A DNA stretch of 64,000 nt from Streptomyces sp. NBC_01669 (lineage in GTDB: Bacteria; Actinomycetota; Actinomycetes; Streptomycetales; Streptomycetaceae): NCBI RefSeq assembly GCF_026339735.1, contig NZ_JAPEQG010000001.1, positions 2,728,001 through 2,792,000 of the forward strand, read 5' to 3'. Positions within the stretch are counted from its first letter, which is position 1; each line of letters begins with the position of its first letter. A program made the position numbers and the translations under genes. Positions 49,268 through 59,347 of this stretch are shown here, piece after piece. The notes under the pieces were generated by a model. That model was not told the DNA's origin. It ran no database searches and saw only the letters and a program-made list of their open reading frames with translations.

Positions 49268-52200
49268 TCAGCCTCGCGGCTTCTCGCGCATCTCGTACGT
49301 CGCGATGACGTCGTCGATCTTGATGTCGTTGAAGTTTCCGAGGTTGATACCGCCCTCGAAGCCTTCGCGGATCTCGGTGACGTCGTCCTTGAAGCGGCGC
49401 AGACCGGAGATGTTGAGGTTCTCCGCGATGACCTTGCCATCGCGCAGCAGGCGCGCCTTGGTGTTGCGCTTGACCTCGCCGGACCGGACCAGCACACCGG
49501 CGATGTTGCCCAGCTTGGACGAGCGGAAGATCTCGCGGATCTCCGCCGTACCGAGCTCGACCTCTTCGTACTCCGGCTTGAGCATGCCCTTGAGGGCCGC
49601 TTCGATCTCTTCGATCGCCTGGTAGATGACCGAGTAGTACCGGACGTCCACACCTTCGCGCTCGGCCATCTGCTGCGCACGCCCTGCGGCGCGCACGTTG
49701 AAGCCGATCACGATGGCGTCGGAGCCGGTCGCCAGGTCGATGTCCGACTCGGTGACCGCACCCACACCGCGGTGCAGGACCCGGATGTCGACCTCGTCAC
49801 CGACGTCGAGCTGGAGCAGCGAGGACTCGAGAGCCTCCACCGAACCGGACGCGTCGCCCTTGATGATGAGGTTGAGTTCCTGGACCAGACCGGCCTTGAG
49901 CGCCTCGTCGAGGTTCTCCAGGGAGAACCGGACACCCTTGCGGGCGAAGTTGGCGTTGCGCTCACGGGCGGCACGCTTCTCGGCGATCTGACGGGCCGTA
50001 CGGTCCTCGTCGACGACCAGGAAGTTGTCGCCGGCGCCCGGGACATTGGTGAGACCGAGGACGAGGACGGGGGTCGACGGACCCGCTTCCTCGACGTTCT
50101 CGCCCTTGTCGTCGAGCATCGCGCGGACTCGGCCGTACGCGTCGCCGACCACCATCGTGTCGCCGACCCGCAGCGTGCCTCGCTGGACCAGGACGGTCGC
50201 AACGGCACCACGGCCGCGGTCGAGGTGGGACTCGATCGCAATACCCTGCGCGTCCTGCTCCGGGTTGGCCCGCAGGTCGAGCGAGGCATCGGCGGTGAGG
50301 ACGACGGCCTCCAGAAGAGCCTCGATGTTCAGGCCCTGCTTGGCGGAGATGTCGACGAACATCGTGTCGCCGCCGTACTCCTCGGCCACCAGCCCGAACT
50401 CGGTGAGCTGACCGCGCACCTTGGTCGGGTCGGCACCCTCGACGTCGATCTTGTTGACCGCGACCACGATCGGCACGTCGGCCGCCTTGGCGTGGTTCAG
50501 CGCCTCGATCGTCTGGGGCATCACACCGTCGTTCGCCGCCACCACGAGGATCGCGATGTCGGTGGACTTCGCACCACGGGCACGCATGGCGGTGAACGCC
50601 TCGTGACCCGGGGTGTCGATGAAGGTGATCCTGCGGTCCTCACCGTTGACCTCGGAGGAGACCTGGTACGCACCGATGTGCTGCGTGATGCCGCCGGCCT
50701 CGCCCGCAACGACGTTCGTCTTGCGGATCGCGTCCAGCAGTCGGGTCTTACCGTGGTCGACGTGGCCCATGACGGTCACGACCGGCGGACGCGAGACCAG
50801 AGCCTCTTCGCCACCCTCGTCCTCGCCGAACTCGATGTCGAAGGACTCGAGCAGCTCGCGGTCCTCCTCCTCGGGGCTGACGATCTCGAGGACGTAGTTC
50901 ATCTCCTCGGCCAGCAGCTTCAGCGTCTCGTCCGAGACCGACTGCGTGGCGGTGACCATCTCGCCGAGGTTCATCATCACGGCGACGAGCGACGCCGGGT
51001 TGGCGTTGATCTTCTCCGCGAAGTCGGTGAGGGAGGCACCGCGCGACAGACGGACAGCCTGCCCGTTGCCGCGGGGCAGCATGACGCCGCCCACCGACGG
51101 GGCCTGCATGGCCTCGTATTCCTGGCGCCTCTGCCGCTTCGACTTGCGACCACGACGCGCCGGACCGCCGGGACGGCCGAACGCACCCTGTGTGCCACCA
51201 CGGCCACCGGGGCCGCCGGGACGTCCACCGAAGCCGGGACGACCGCCGAAGCCGCCGCCACCACCACCGGGACGGCCTGCGCCGCCACCGCCACCACCGC
51301 CACCGGGACGACCGGCGAAACCGCCGCCACCGCCACCGGGACCGGCCGGACGACCGGCGAAGCCGCCGCCGGGACGACCTGCACCGCCGCCGGGACGGCC
51401 TGCGCCGCCACCGGGACCACGGCCACCGCCGGGGCCACCACCGGGACGCGGGCCGGCAGCGGGACGCTGCGGCATCATGCCCGGGTTCGGACGGTTACCA
51501 CCGGGCGCACCGCCCGGACGCGGAGCCTGCGGACGAGGCATGCCGCCCGGAGTCGGACGGGCACCGCCCTGACCCTGCGGGCGCGGGGCGCCACCGGGGC
51601 CGCCCTGCGGACGCGGGGCGCCGGGACGCTCCTGGCCGCCACCGGGACGCGGGGCGCCACCGGGACGGGGTGCCTGCGGACGGGCCATGCCCGTCGAGCC
51701 ACCGGAGGTGAAGGGGTTGTTGCCCGGACGGGGACCGGCCGGACGGGCGCCGCCGGGACGCGGGGCGCCCTGGCCTGCGGGACGGGCCGGACGGTCGCCA
51801 CCACGGCCACCGTCGCGCTCGCCACCACGGCCGCCGTCACGCTGACCGCCGGCCGGGGCCGGACGGGCGGGGCGAGGACCGGGGTGGCACCCGCGGGACG
51901 CGGGGCCTGCTGCGGCGCGGCTAAGCTGGGCCGGGGCCGGAGCGGAGAACTCTGCCGCGGGCACCGGGGTGACCGGAGCGGGCTTCGGCGCGGGCTTGGG
52001 ACCCGGACGCGGGCCCGCCGACGGCGCGGAAGGCGCGGCAGCGGAAGGGGCGCTGCCGGGGGCCTCGGCTGCGGCCGGCTTGGGGGCCGGGGCACCGGGC
52101 TTCGGGGCAGCGGGACGTGCCGCAGCGGCCGGGGAGGGCGCTGCGGGCTTTACGGGCGCGGCCTTGCGGGGCGCGCCAGGCTTGGCAGCGGACTTGCCGG

Positions 52201-52369
52201 CGTTGCCGCCGGGCCCCTGCAGTGCGTCAGTCAACTTGCGTACAACCGGCGCCTCGATCGTCGAGGACGCCGAACGGACGAATTCACCGAGTTCTTGGAG
52301 CTTGGCCATGACGACCTTGCTCTCGACGCCGAACTCCTTGGCGAGTTCGTATACCCGGACCTTAGCCAC
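49268..52369 (-). CDS. infB: Translation initiation factor IF-2
   Basis: A 1033-aa GTPase that delivers fMet-tRNA to the 30S subunit. The N-terminal IF2_N domain begins [19 protein letters not shown] long Gly/Pro/Arg-rich linker (about 60-405) follows, then a second IF2_N domain and the GTPase ([15 protein letters not shown] near 530; [16 protein letters not shown]), domain II and C-terminal domains. Length matches Streptomyces IF-2. Within the linker (residues about 148-164) an alternative frame reads more like expected sequence; see findings. Start ATG at 52369. Confidence 0.95.
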   Translation of the reverse strand: MAKVRVYELAKEFGVESKVVMAKLQELGEFVRSASSTIEAPVVRKLTDALQGPGGNAGKSAAKPGAPRKAAPVKPAAPSPAAAARPAAPKPGAPAPKPAAAEAPGSAPSAAAPSAPSAGPRPGPKPAPKPAPVTPVPAAEFSAPAPAQLSRAAAGPASRGCHPGPRPARPAPAGGQRDGGRGGERDGGRGGDRPARPAGQGAPRPGGARPAGPRPGNNPFTSGGSTGMARPQAPRPGGAPRPGGGQERPGAPRPQGGPGGAPRPQGQGGARPTPGGMPRPQAPRPGGAPGGNRPNPGMMPQRPAAGPRPGGGPGGGRGPGGGAGRPGGGAGRPGGGFAGRPAGPGGGGGGFAGRPGGGGGGGGAGRPGGGGGGFGGRPGFGGRPGGPGGRGGTQGAFGRPGGPARRGRKSKRQRRQEYEAMQAPSVGGVMLPRGNGQAVRLSRGASLTDFAEKINANPASLVAVMMNLGEMVTATQSVSDETLKLLAEEMNYVLEIVSPEEEDRELLESFDIEFGEDEGGEEALVSRPPVVTVMGHVDHGKTRLLDAIRKTNVVAGEAGGITQHIGAYQVSSEVNGEDRRITFIDTPGHEAFTAMRARGAKSTDIAILVVAANDGVMPQTIEALNHAKAADVPIVVAVNKIDVEGADPTKVRGQLTEFGLVAEEYGGDTMFVDISAKQGLNIEALLEAVVLTADASLDLRANPEQDAQGIAIESHLDRGRGAVATVLVQRGTLRVGDTMVVGDAYGRVRAMLDDKGENVEEAGPSTPVLVLGLTNVPGAGDNFLVVDEDRTARQIAEKRAARERNANFARKGVRFSLENLDEALKAGLVQELNLIIKGDASGSVEALESSLLQLDVGDEVDIRVLHRGVGAVTESDIDLATGSDAIVIGFNVRAAGRAQQMAEREGVDVRYYSVIYQAIEEIEAALKGMLKPEYEEVELGTAEIREIFRSSKLGNIAGVLVRSGEVKRNTKARLLRDGKVIAENLNISGLRRFKDDVTEIREGFEGGINLGNFNDIKIDDVIATYEMREKPRG

Positions 52370-52518
52370 TTCGCTCCTTTTAGGTCCGGGTTACCGCCGG
52401 ACCGTCGCTACTTCATGGGCGTACTCATCGCGTACTCATCGAGTGCTCATCGCAATCTCGACCTACTTCCAACTCGCGAGGTACCTGACCGCACGGGGTC
52501 CCGTGCCGTTCTAGTTTC
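52370..52518 (-). other. infB upstream region with short tandem repeats
   Basis: A 149-bp gap between ylxR and infB. On the plus strand three near-copies of the 11-mer CGTACTCATCG lie in tandem (about 52419-52453, GTACTCATC, GTACTCATC, GTGCTCATC), and a GCACGGG/CCCGTGC hairpin lies near 52493. A short palindrome (TCCGG..CCGGA) lies near the infB start. Role not known; may affect infB translation or be a secondary promoter region. Confidence 0.45.
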
Positions 52519-52797
52519 TTACGGTGTCACCCGCTCGACATACCGCTGCAGTGCCGCGGAATCGAACGGCCCCTTGGCCTTGAAGGCCCGGGGGAATGCC
52601 CGACGACGAACCGCCAGATCGAGACAGACAGTGACGGGGTGCACATATGCACCCCGGCCGGGCAGCGTACCGCGAGGATCGGGGACGCATGCGTCCTCAT
52701 CCACCACGATGCGCAACAGCTCGCTCTTGGCCGCTCGCTCCCGGCATCCCACACAGGTTCGCTCAGGGCAAGCGCGGGCGTGCGTCCGGCCAGACAC
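52519..52797 (-). CDS. ylxR: YlxR family RNA-binding protein (DUF448)
   Basis: A 92-aa protein with the YlxR signature ERTCVGCRERAAKSELLRIV and GRGAYVHP. Found in nusA-infB operons across bacteria, with RNA-binding or nucleoid-regulatory roles proposed. GTG start with GGGGAGG upstream. It lies between nusA and infB, 193 nt after nusA, so the usual nusA-ylxR-infB order holds. Confidence 0.92.
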   Translation of the reverse strand: MSGRTHARACPERTCVGCRERAAKSELLRIVVDEDACVPDPRGTLPGRGAYVHPVTVCLDLAVRRRAFPRAFKAKGPFDSAALQRYVERVTP

Positions 52798-52990
52798 GAT
52801 TAAGTCTACCTCCCCGCACCGACCTCACCCCTTTGGGGCAAAAATCGAACGGATGTTGTCGTGATCTCAGCGGCATGCCGCGTGGATTTATTCCCCGGGA
52901 CCGCATCGGTCCCGTACTCCGGACCCGGGCCCGACCGGTCTCCGGACCGTTTCGGTCCATCGTCCGGACGGGCGCCGGTCCCGTACCGGT
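52798..52990 (-). repeat. GGTCCG/CCGGAC-rich intergenic region between nusA and ylxR
   Basis: A 193-bp gap dense in short copies of GGTCC and CCGGAC in both orientations, including the hairpin GGGACCG-CAT-CGGTCCC near 52908. No gene is seen. Possible roles are mRNA processing or attenuation downstream of nusA. Confidence 0.45.
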
Positions 52991-54031
52991 TCAGCCCCGC
53001 TCGGACCGGTCCCGGGCCCGCTCGGCCCGCTCACGGTCGGCGATGTCCCGCTCGGCGTCGGTCTCGGTGTCCGGGCGGATGTCGATGCGCCAGCCGGTGA
53101 GGCGGGCGGCGAGGCGGGCGTTCTGCCCCTCCTTGCCGATGGCGAGCGAGAGCTGGTAGTCGGGGACCGTGACCCGGGCGGACCGCGCTCCGAGGTCCAC
53201 GACCTCGACCTTGCTCACCCGGGCGGGCGACAGCGCGTTGGCAACCATCTCGGCCGGGTCGTCCGACCAGTCCACGATGTCGATCTTCTCGCCGTGCAGC
53301 TCGGCCATGACGTTACGTACGCGTCCGCCCATCGGGCCGATGCAGGCACCCTTGGCGTTCAGACCCGAGCGGGTCGAACGGACCGCGATCTTGGTGCGGT
53401 GGCCGGCTTCGCGAGCGATCGCGCAGATCTCGACGGAACCGTCGGCGATCTCCGGGACCTCCAGCGCGAAGAGCTTCTTGACCAGATTGGGGTGCGTCCG
53501 GGAGAGGGTCACGGACGGACCGCGGACGCCCTTGGCGACGCGCACGACATACGTACGCAGCCGCAGCCCGTGGGTGTAGTCCTCGCCCGGCACCTGCTCC
53601 TGCACCGGCAGGATCGCTTCGAGCTTGCCGATGTCGACCAGGACGTTCTTCGGGTCCTTGCCCTGCTGGACGACACCGGTGACGACATCGCCCTCGTGGC
53701 CCGCGTACTCGCCGAACGTCCTGTCGTCCTCGGCGTCGCGCAGCCTCTGCAGGATGACCTGCTTGGCGGTGGTCGCGGCGATCCGGCCGAAGCCGGACGG
53801 GGTGTCGTCGAACTCCTTCGGCTCCTGGCCCTCTTCGAGGTCGGCCGGGTCCTCCTTCGCCCACACCGTCACATGGCCGCGCTCGTTGAGCTCCACGCGC
53901 GCACGGCGGTAGCTCCCGTCGGTGCGGTGGTAGGCGATGAGGAGGGCCGACTCGATCGCCTCGACGAGCACGTCGAAGGGGATCTCCTTGTCCTGTGCCA
54001 AGCCCCTCAAGAGCTTCACATCGATGTCCAC
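52991..54031 (-). CDS. nusA: Transcription termination/antitermination protein NusA
   Basis: A 346-aa RNA polymerase-binding factor. An N-terminal NusA domain ([29 protein letters not shown]), an S1 domain ([13 protein letters not shown]) and two KH domains (LTRTHPNLV-type [33 protein letters not shown] and [18 protein letters not shown]) are seen. The C-terminal acidic repeats of E. coli NusA are absent, normal for actinobacteria. GTG start with GAGGAGG inside the rimP end; the two genes are 2 nt apart. Confidence 0.95.
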   Translation of the reverse strand: MDIDVKLLRGLAQDKEIPFDVLVEAIESALLIAYHRTDGSYRRARVELNERGHVTVWAKEDPADLEEGQEPKEFDDTPSGFGRIAATTAKQVILQRLRDAEDDRTFGEYAGHEGDVVTGVVQQGKDPKNVLVDIGKLEAILPVQEQVPGEDYTHGLRLRTYVVRVAKGVRGPSVTLSRTHPNLVKKLFALEVPEIADGSVEICAIAREAGHRTKIAVRSTRSGLNAKGACIGPMGGRVRNVMAELHGEKIDIVDWSDDPAEMVANALSPARVSKVEVVDLGARSARVTVPDYQLSLAIGKEGQNARLAARLTGWRIDIRPDTETDAERDIADRERAERARDRSERG

Positions 54032-54033
54032 GG

Positions 54034-54531
54034 CTACGCCTCCTCTTCCTTCTTGTCCTTGCGGTTGAATTCGATCTCCACGCGCGCCTTGGCGATCCCG
54101 TCGAAGGAGACCCGGCGGGACGTGGGCTTGCGACCCTTGACGCCCGGCACTTCGAGGTCGAGCCCCTCGTCGTCGACGGCGATGATGCGGGCGACCAGCT
54201 CGCCGCCCTCATGCAGCTGCAGCTTGGCCAGGCGGCCGGTGGCGCGTACGTAGTGGCGGTGCTCCGTCAGCGGACGGTCGGCACCGGGAGAGCTCACTTC
54301 GAGGACGTACTCGTCCTCGCCCATCGCGTCGGTCTCGTCGAGCTTCTCGGAGATCGCGCGGCTCAGCTCCGCACAGGCGTCGAGCTCCACGCCCTCGTCG
54401 GAATCCACGACGATGCGCAGCACACGTCGGCGGCCGGCCCGGGACACCTCGATCTCTTCAAGATCCAGCTGCTTGGCGCTGACGAGCGGTTCGAGCAGCC
54501 CGCGCAGCCTCTCGCTCTGGGTGGTGCTCAT
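54034..54531 (-). CDS. rimP: Ribosome maturation factor RimP
   Basis: A 165-aa factor for 30S maturation. [52 protein letters not shown] and [20 protein letters not shown] are characteristic of RimP. The C-terminal tail is rich in charged residues. First gene of the rimP-nusA-ylxR-infB run. Confidence 0.95.
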   Translation of the reverse strand: MSTTQSERLRGLLEPLVSAKQLDLEEIEVSRAGRRRVLRIVVDSDEGVELDACAELSRAISEKLDETDAMGEDEYVLEVSSPGADRPLTEHRHYVRATGRLAKLQLHEGGELVARIIAVDDEGLDLEVPGVKGRKPTSRRVSFDGIAKARVEIEFNRKDKKEEEA

Positions 54532-54708
54532 CCGGGTGACTCCTCGGCCGCGTGTGCTGTTGTGTGGTTCGTCGCGTGTCAGGTCAAAGGGTATCCGGTC
54601 CCGAGGGGTGTTGCCGTCCGCCGACCGGTCGGCCGCGGGTACGCTCGCCTGCGGTGATCACTTCAGGACAGATCCAGTCAGGACAGATCAACGCCCGAAG
54701 GAGAACAG
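54532..54708. promoter_or_regulatory. Divergent region rimP / lipoprotein gene, with 12-bp direct repeat
   Basis: A 177-bp gap with promoters expected both ways. TCAGGACAGATC occurs twice (54663-54674 and 54678-54689), a 15-bp period, just upstream of the lipoprotein gene, which could be an operator site. TTTGACC on the minus strand may be the -35 of rimP. Confidence 0.45.
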
Positions 54709-55323
54709 GTGCGGCGCACGGGGACGACGCGCAGGGGTGCGCTCACCGTAACGGGGGCGATCGCCCTGGGGGCGGCGCTGGCCGGCTGCGGTGACGGCGA
54801 CAGCGGCGAGGGCCGAAAGGGTTCTGCGCCGGCCGGTGCGCGGGAAGCGGCGGCGAAGGCGGAGAGCGCGCTGCGATTGAGGGCCGCGCGTACGAGCGGC
54901 ACCCTGCTCGCCCAGTACGAGCAGGTCGTCACGGCCCATCCGGCGACCGCGGCCGGGCTCGTACCGCTGCGTGATGCCGTGCGGGCCCATACGGAGGCAC
55001 TGTCGCCCGGGGCGGACGGGACGGCGCGGCCGGGTGCCGGCGAAACCGCGGGCACTACTGCGATGCGCGGCGCGGACCGGGCACCGGCCGTTTCGGGTTC
55101 ACCCGCCCCCTCGGGTTCGCCCACCGTTTCGGGTTCTCCCGCCGCCGACGCCAGGACCGCCGTCAAGGAACTGGCCGCGGCGGAACGCCGCACCGCTGAC
55201 ACCCACACGGCGATGCTCCTCACAGCGCCACCCGAGCTGGCCCGGCTGCTCGCGTCGATCGCGGCCGCCGGCGCAGCCCACGCCTATCTGTTGACCGAAC
55301 TGGCCAAGGAGACCTCGTCATGA
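54709..55323 (+). CDS. Lipoprotein of unknown function
   Basis: A 204-aa protein with a signal sequence containing RRTGTTRRGALTVTG (possible Tat signal with twin Arg) and lipobox LAGC at residues about 23-27, so it is likely lipid-anchored. The mature part is helical and Ala-rich with a Ser/Gly/Pro repeat region (GSPAPSGSPTVSGSPAAD). GTG start with GAAGGAGAA upstream. It overlaps the next gene by 4 nt. The C-terminal half (AVKELAAAERRTADTHTAML) suggests a ferritin-like helix bundle, like its partner; no function assigned. Confidence 0.8.
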   Translation: MRRTGTTRRGALTVTGAIALGAALAGCGDGDSGEGRKGSAPAGAREAAAKAESALRLRAARTSGTLLAQYEQVVTAHPATAAGLVPLRDAVRAHTEALSPGADGTARPGAGETAGTTAMRGADRAPAVSGSPAPSGSPTVSGSPAADARTAVKELAAAERRTADTHTAMLLTAPPELARLLASIAAAGAAHAYLLTELAKETSS

Positions 55324-55757
55324 GTGCGCAGACGCTGCAGGCGGCGCAAGCATCGCTCGCCGCCGAGCATGCGGCGGTGTACGGGTACGGGGTCGTCGGC
55401 GGCCGGGTCGCCGACGGCCGCCGGGCGGAGGCGACGGCCGCCTACCACCAACACCGGGCCCGGCGCGACGCACTGCTGCGGACCGTGCGTGACCTGGGCG
55501 GTGAGCCGGTGGCGGCGGAGTCCGCGTACGCTCTGCCGTTCGCAGTGCCGGATTCGGCAGCAGCGGTGAAGCTCGCCGCCGTGCTGGAGGACCGGATCGC
55601 GGGCGTCTACTCCGACCTCGTACGGGCTGCCGGGGGGCCGCTCAGGCGAGAGGCCGCAGACGCACTGCGGGAGGCCGCGGTGCGTGCGGTCCGCTGGCGG
55701 GGCAGCGGCGTAACCTTTCCCGGACTCACCGAGCGGTCCGCCGACGGCACCGCCTGA
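55320..55757 (+). CDS. Ferritin-like DUF4439 domain protein
   Basis: A 145-aa helical protein, MSAQTLQAAQASLAAEHAA at the start, with the DUF4439 features AAEHAAVYGYGVVG, YHQHRARRDALLRTVRDLGG and LPFAVPDSAAAVKLA. No signal peptide. Its ATG lies in the ATGA overlap with the lipoprotein gene, so the two are translated together and may form a heteromer at the membrane. Function not known. Confidence 0.82.
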   Translation: MSAQTLQAAQASLAAEHAAVYGYGVVGGRVADGRRAEATAAYHQHRARRDALLRTVRDLGGEPVAAESAYALPFAVPDSAAAVKLAAVLEDRIAGVYSDLVRAAGGPLRREAADALREAAVRAVRWRGSGVTFPGLTERSADGTA

Positions 55758-55845
55758 GCGGGCGGGCCTGCAGGGCTGACACGAAGCCCGCGACCGGTCC
55801 GACGGACGTGACCGATGCGAAGACCGGGACCGGTCCGACGCACTC

Positions 55846-56781
55846 ATGAAGGCTCTGAAAGGGAACACAGCACGTATGGGTTTCGAACCGCCGCAGCGTC
55901 TGGTGCGAGCGCTCGGCGAAGTGCACGGGGAGAGGGCCGCCGCCGACTGGCTGGCGCGGCTCCCCGAGCTGATCAACGAGTCGCTGTCCGCCAACGGGCC
56001 GGAGCTGGCTCTCGAGCGTGTGGCTGCCCCCGGTGGGCGCAGCAGCCTCGTTCTGCTGGTGCGCCGCGCCGACGGCACCCCGGCCGTGCTCAAGATCGCT
56101 CCGGCCGGGGCGGCGCCCGACCTGGAGCAGGCGGCGCTGGCGCACTGGAACGGCTGGGGAGCGGTCCGGCTTCTCGGCTCCGGCGGCGACGCACTGCTGC
56201 TGGAACGGCTGCATCCCGAGGTGTCGCTGCGCTCGTTGCCGGAGGCGAAGGCACTCCTGGAGGCGGCGGGTACGGTACGACGACTGTGGGTCGAGCCGCC
56301 CAACGGGCACTCCTTCGAGACGGTCGCCGAGCGGACCGGCCGGTGCACGGACCCGATGCGGGCCGCCGCCGCGGCCGACCCGGCGCTCGAACCTCTGGTC
56401 TCCGCGGCCCTGGCCGCGCGGGAGGAGCTCGTCGCCCACTCCCCCGAAGTCCTGCTGCTGCACGGCAATTTCCGCCAGAGCAAGGTGCTGGCGGGGGAAC
56501 GGGCGCCCTGGCTGACGGTCGGCCCCGAGCCGCTGGTCGGCGAGCGTGCCTACGACCTGGCGCGGCTGGTACGGGACCGGGTGGAGGACCTCATCGCCTC
56601 CCCGGGCGGCCCCGTGACGGCCCGTCGCCGGATCAACAAGCTCGCGGATTCACTGGACGTGGACCGGGAACGGCTCCACGGCTGGACGTTGTTCCGTGCG
56701 GTGGAGTCGGGCACCCGCGCGCTGACCGTCGGCCGTCATCAGGAAGGCGAACTGTCGCTGGAGTTCGCGGGCTGGCTGTAG
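55846..56781 (+). CDS. APH-fold protein lacking the usual catalytic aspartates
   Basis: A 311-aa protein like aminoglycoside phosphotransferase/choline kinase-type proteins: RSSLVLLVRRADGTPAVLKIAP (ATP-binding Lys), LEQAALAHWNGWGAVRLL and YDLARLVRDRVEDL. The catalytic loop, normally HGDxxxxN, reads HGNFRQSKV (residues 206-214), and the following metal-binding motif, normally IDPxP, reads VGPEPLVGE (from 225). Both Asp are therefore missing and kinase activity is unlikely. A Met at 55876 with AAAGGG upstream is an alternative start. Confidence 0.78.
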   Translation: MKALKGNTARMGFEPPQRLVRALGEVHGERAAADWLARLPELINESLSANGPELALERVAAPGGRSSLVLLVRRADGTPAVLKIAPAGAAPDLEQAALAHWNGWGAVRLLGSGGDALLLERLHPEVSLRSLPEAKALLEAAGTVRRLWVEPPNGHSFETVAERTGRCTDPMRAAAAADPALEPLVSAALAAREELVAHSPEVLLLHGNFRQSKVLAGERAPWLTVGPEPLVGERAYDLARLVRDRVEDLIASPGGPVTARRRINKLADSLDVDRERLHGWTLFRAVESGTRALTVGRHQEGELSLEFAGWL

Positions 56782-56801
56782 GCGCCGGCCCCGCCCTCGC
56801 A

Positions 56802-56854
56802 GAATTGCCGAAGGCCCCCGTGCTGTCGGACAGCACGGGGGCCTTCGGCAATTC
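56802..56854. terminator. Convergent terminator with 25-bp perfect stem
   Basis: Left arm at 56802-56826 and right arm at 56830-56854 are exact reverse complements, with a 3-nt CGG loop. It sits between the convergent APH-fold gene and proS (stop at 56861). Confidence 0.9.
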
Positions 56855-56860
56855 CGGGTG

Positions 56861-58561
56861 TCAGCCCTGGGCGACGAGACGAGCGATCGCCTCGTCGACC
56901 GTGAGTTCCTCGCGCTCGCCCGTACGGCGGTCCTTGAGCTCCAGGACGCCCTCGGCCGAGCGGCGGCCCGCGACCAGGATCTTCGGGACACCGATCAGCT
57001 CGGCGTCGGTGAACTTCACACCGGGCGAGACGCCCGCACGGTCGTCGACCAGGACCCGCACGCCCGCGGCGCCGAGCTTCTCGGCGACGTCGAGGGCCAG
57101 CTCGGTCTGGAGCGCCTTGCCCGCGGCGACGAGATGGACATCGGCCGGGGCGATCTCGCGGGGCCAGCAGAGACCCTGCTCGTCGGCGGTCTGCTCGGCG
57201 AGAGCGGCAACGGCGCGGGAGACGCCGATGCCGTACGAGCCCATGGTGACCCGCACCGGCTTGCCGTTCTGGCCGAGCACATCGAGCTGGAACGCGTCCG
57301 CGAACTTGCGACCCAGCTGGAAGATGTGGCCGATCTCGATGGCACGGTCCAGCTTGAGGCCGGTGCCGCACCTGGGGCACGGGTCGCCCGCCTCGACCAC
57401 GACGACGTCGAGGTAGTCGTCGACCTCGAAGTCGCGGCCGCAGACGACGTTCTTCGCGTGGGTGCCGGGCTTGTTGGCGCCGGTGATCCAGGCGGTGCCG
57501 GGGGCGATGCGCGGGTCGGCGATGTAGCGGACCTTCTCCAGACCCTGCGGGCCGACGTAGCCACGTACCAGGTCGGGACGGCCTTCGAAGTCCTCTGCGG
57601 TGACCAGCTCGACCACGGCGGGGGCGAGGTGCTCGCCGAGCTTGCCGAGGTCGACCTCACGGTCGCCGGGCACGCCCACGGCGACGATCTCGCCGTCGAC
57701 CTTGACCAGGAGGTTCTTCAGGGTCGCGGAGGCCGGGACACCGAGGTGCGCCGCGAGCGTCTCGATGGTCGGGGTGTCGGGGGTGTCCAGCTCCTCGACG
57801 GGGCCGTGTGCCGAGCCGTCCGCGGGGGTGGCCTTGAAGGTCACGGCCTCCGTGTTGGCCGCGTAGTCGCAGGCGGGGCAGTCGACGAAGGTGTCCTCAC
57901 CGGCCGGGGCGGGTGCCAGGAACTCCTCGGACGCCGAGCCGCCCATCGCACCGGAGACCGCGGAGACGATGCGGTGGTCGAGACCGAGCCGCTCGAAGAT
58001 GCGGATGTAGGCGGCGCGGTGCAGCTGGTAGGCCTCGATGAGACCCTCGTCGGTGGTGTCGAAGGAGTAGGAGTCCTTCATCTGGAACTCGCGGCCACGC
58101 AGCACACCGGCGCGGGGGCGGGCCTCGTCGCGGTACTTGGTCTGGATCTGGTACAGGATCACGGGCAGGTCCTTGTAGGACGTGATCTGATCCTTGACGA
58201 CCTGGGTGAAGATCTCTTCGTGGGTGGGGCCGAGGAGGTACTCGGCGCCCTTGCGGTCCTTGAGCCGGAACAGCAGGTCGCCGTACTCGTCGTAGCGGCC
58301 GCTCGCGTCGTACGACTCCTTGGGCAGCAGCGCGGGCAGCAGGACTTCCTGGCCGCCGATGGCGTCCATCTCCTCCCGCACGACGCGGGTGATGTTCTCC
58401 AGGACCTTCTTGCCCAGGGGCAGCCAGGTCCAGATGCCTGCCGCGGTGCGGCGTACGTAACCGGCCCGGACGAGCAGCTTGTGGTTGAGCGTCTCGGCGT
58501 CCGCCGGGTCGTCGCGCAGTGTCTTGATCATCAATCGGGACATGCGCTGGACCTGGGCCAT
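56861..58561 (-). CDS. proS: Prolyl-tRNA synthetase
   Basis: A 566-aa class II aminoacyl-tRNA synthetase. N-terminal [29 protein letters not shown] (motif region), [22 protein letters not shown] (motif 2), [12 protein letters not shown] and [14 protein letters not shown] (motif 3) are seen. The YbaK-like editing insertion lies at about residues 230-390, including FKATPADGS and [15 protein letters not shown] with AGGAG upstream. Length is as in other bacterial ProS. Confidence 0.96.
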   Translation of the reverse strand: MAQVQRMSRLMIKTLRDDPADAETLNHKLLVRAGYVRRTAAGIWTWLPLGKKVLENITRVVREEMDAIGGQEVLLPALLPKESYDASGRYDEYGDLLFRLKDRKGAEYLLGPTHEEIFTQVVKDQITSYKDLPVILYQIQTKYRDEARPRAGVLRGREFQMKDSYSFDTTDEGLIEAYQLHRAAYIRIFERLGLDHRIVSAVSGAMGGSASEEFLAPAPAGEDTFVDCPACDYAANTEAVTFKATPADGSAHGPVEELDTPDTPTIETLAAHLGVPASATLKNLLVKVDGEIVAVGVPGDREVDLGKLGEHLAPAVVELVTAEDFEGRPDLVRGYVGPQGLEKVRYIADPRIAPGTAWITGANKPGTHAKNVVCGRDFEVDDYLDVVVVEAGDPCPRCGTGLKLDRAIEIGHIFQLGRKFADAFQLDVLGQNGKPVRVTMGSYGIGVSRAVAALAEQTADEQGLCWPREIAPADVHLVAAGKALQTELALDVAEKLGAAGVRVLVDDRAGVSPGVKFTDAELIGVPKILVAGRRSAEGVLELKDRRTGEREELTVDEAIARLVAQG

Positions 58562-58634
58562 GATGAACTCCTGCTCGGAAGGGTGATGTGCAGGAGGTTA
58601 GCCGGGTGGCGGGGGCGGGCGGAAATCGATTGGT

Positions 58635-59210
58635 TCAGCCCCGGTCCCGGCGGCGCAGCGGAAGAGGCGCTCCCATCACCGCGTACGGCTTGGGAGCGCT
58701 GGGAAACAGCACCTGCCGGGCCAGGTCCCGGTAGCCGAGGGTGCGATACAGACCACGTGCCGGGCTCTCCGTGTCGATGGCGGAGAGGATGGAGCGCGGC
58801 TGATCGACGGCGTCCGTGATGGTGGTGATCAAGGTGCGGCCGATGCCCCGGTTCTGGAACTCCGGATGGACATGCAGTTCGGTGATCACGAAGGAGTCGT
58901 CGAGCCAGTCCTCGGAGCCGGTGGCCCGCAGATAGGGTTCGACGACGGTGGACCACCAGTGGCCGCGTTCGTTGGGCATGCCGTAGACGAACCCGACGAG
59001 GCGGCCGGTCGCGGTGGTGGCGCCGAGGGCGCGGGCGCAGGGGTGCTCGAGGTGTCTGAGGACGATATGGCGACGTACCTGGACCTCGTCGTGACCGAGA
59101 CCGAAGGCGACGGCCTGCACGGCAAGCGCCTCGTCCACCCGCGCGGCAAGATCGATCGGCCCGACCAGAACACTGGGAGTGCGGGCGCCGCCCCCTGAAT
59201 CAGCTGCCAT
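58635..59210 (-). CDS. GNAT family N-acetyltransferase
   Basis: A 191-aa acetyltransferase. Acetyl-CoA site is ITELHVHPEFQNRGIGRTLITTI, with the R/QxxGxG/A motif QNRGIG; later LSAIDTESPARGLYRTLGY matches the family beta-strand/alpha region. Substrate unknown. Minus-strand neighbour of proS, about 73 nt upstream of it, and possibly in one transcript. Confidence 0.85.
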   Translation of the reverse strand: MAADSGGGARTPSVLVGPIDLAARVDEALAVQAVAFGLGHDEVQVRRHIVLRHLEHPCARALGATTATGRLVGFVYGMPNERGHWWSTVVEPYLRATGSEDWLDDSFVITELHVHPEFQNRGIGRTLITTITDAVDQPRSILSAIDTESPARGLYRTLGYRDLARQVLFPSAPKPYAVMGAPLPLRRRDRG

Positions 59211-59347
59211 GCGCCGAACCCTACTGTCCGCGCCGGGCTGGGGATACGTGTCAGGAGTGCTTGCGGCTGCGGGGAGGAGCGCTGCCGACGGCGGCGTCGG
59301 GCGCGCACGCCGACGAGGCCGTGCCGCTCCCGGCCATTTCGTCTCGG

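Noticed and set aside
51180..51470. CCACCGGGACG-type repeats as a CRISPR array or satellite
   Set aside because: They are codon-level repeats encoding Gly/Pro/Arg in the IF-2 linker, with no uniform spacers.
49115..52864. 1249-aa plus-strand frame opposite infB
   Set aside because: It includes Thr/Gly/Ala low complexity produced by the Gly/Pro-rich IF-2 linker read backwards.
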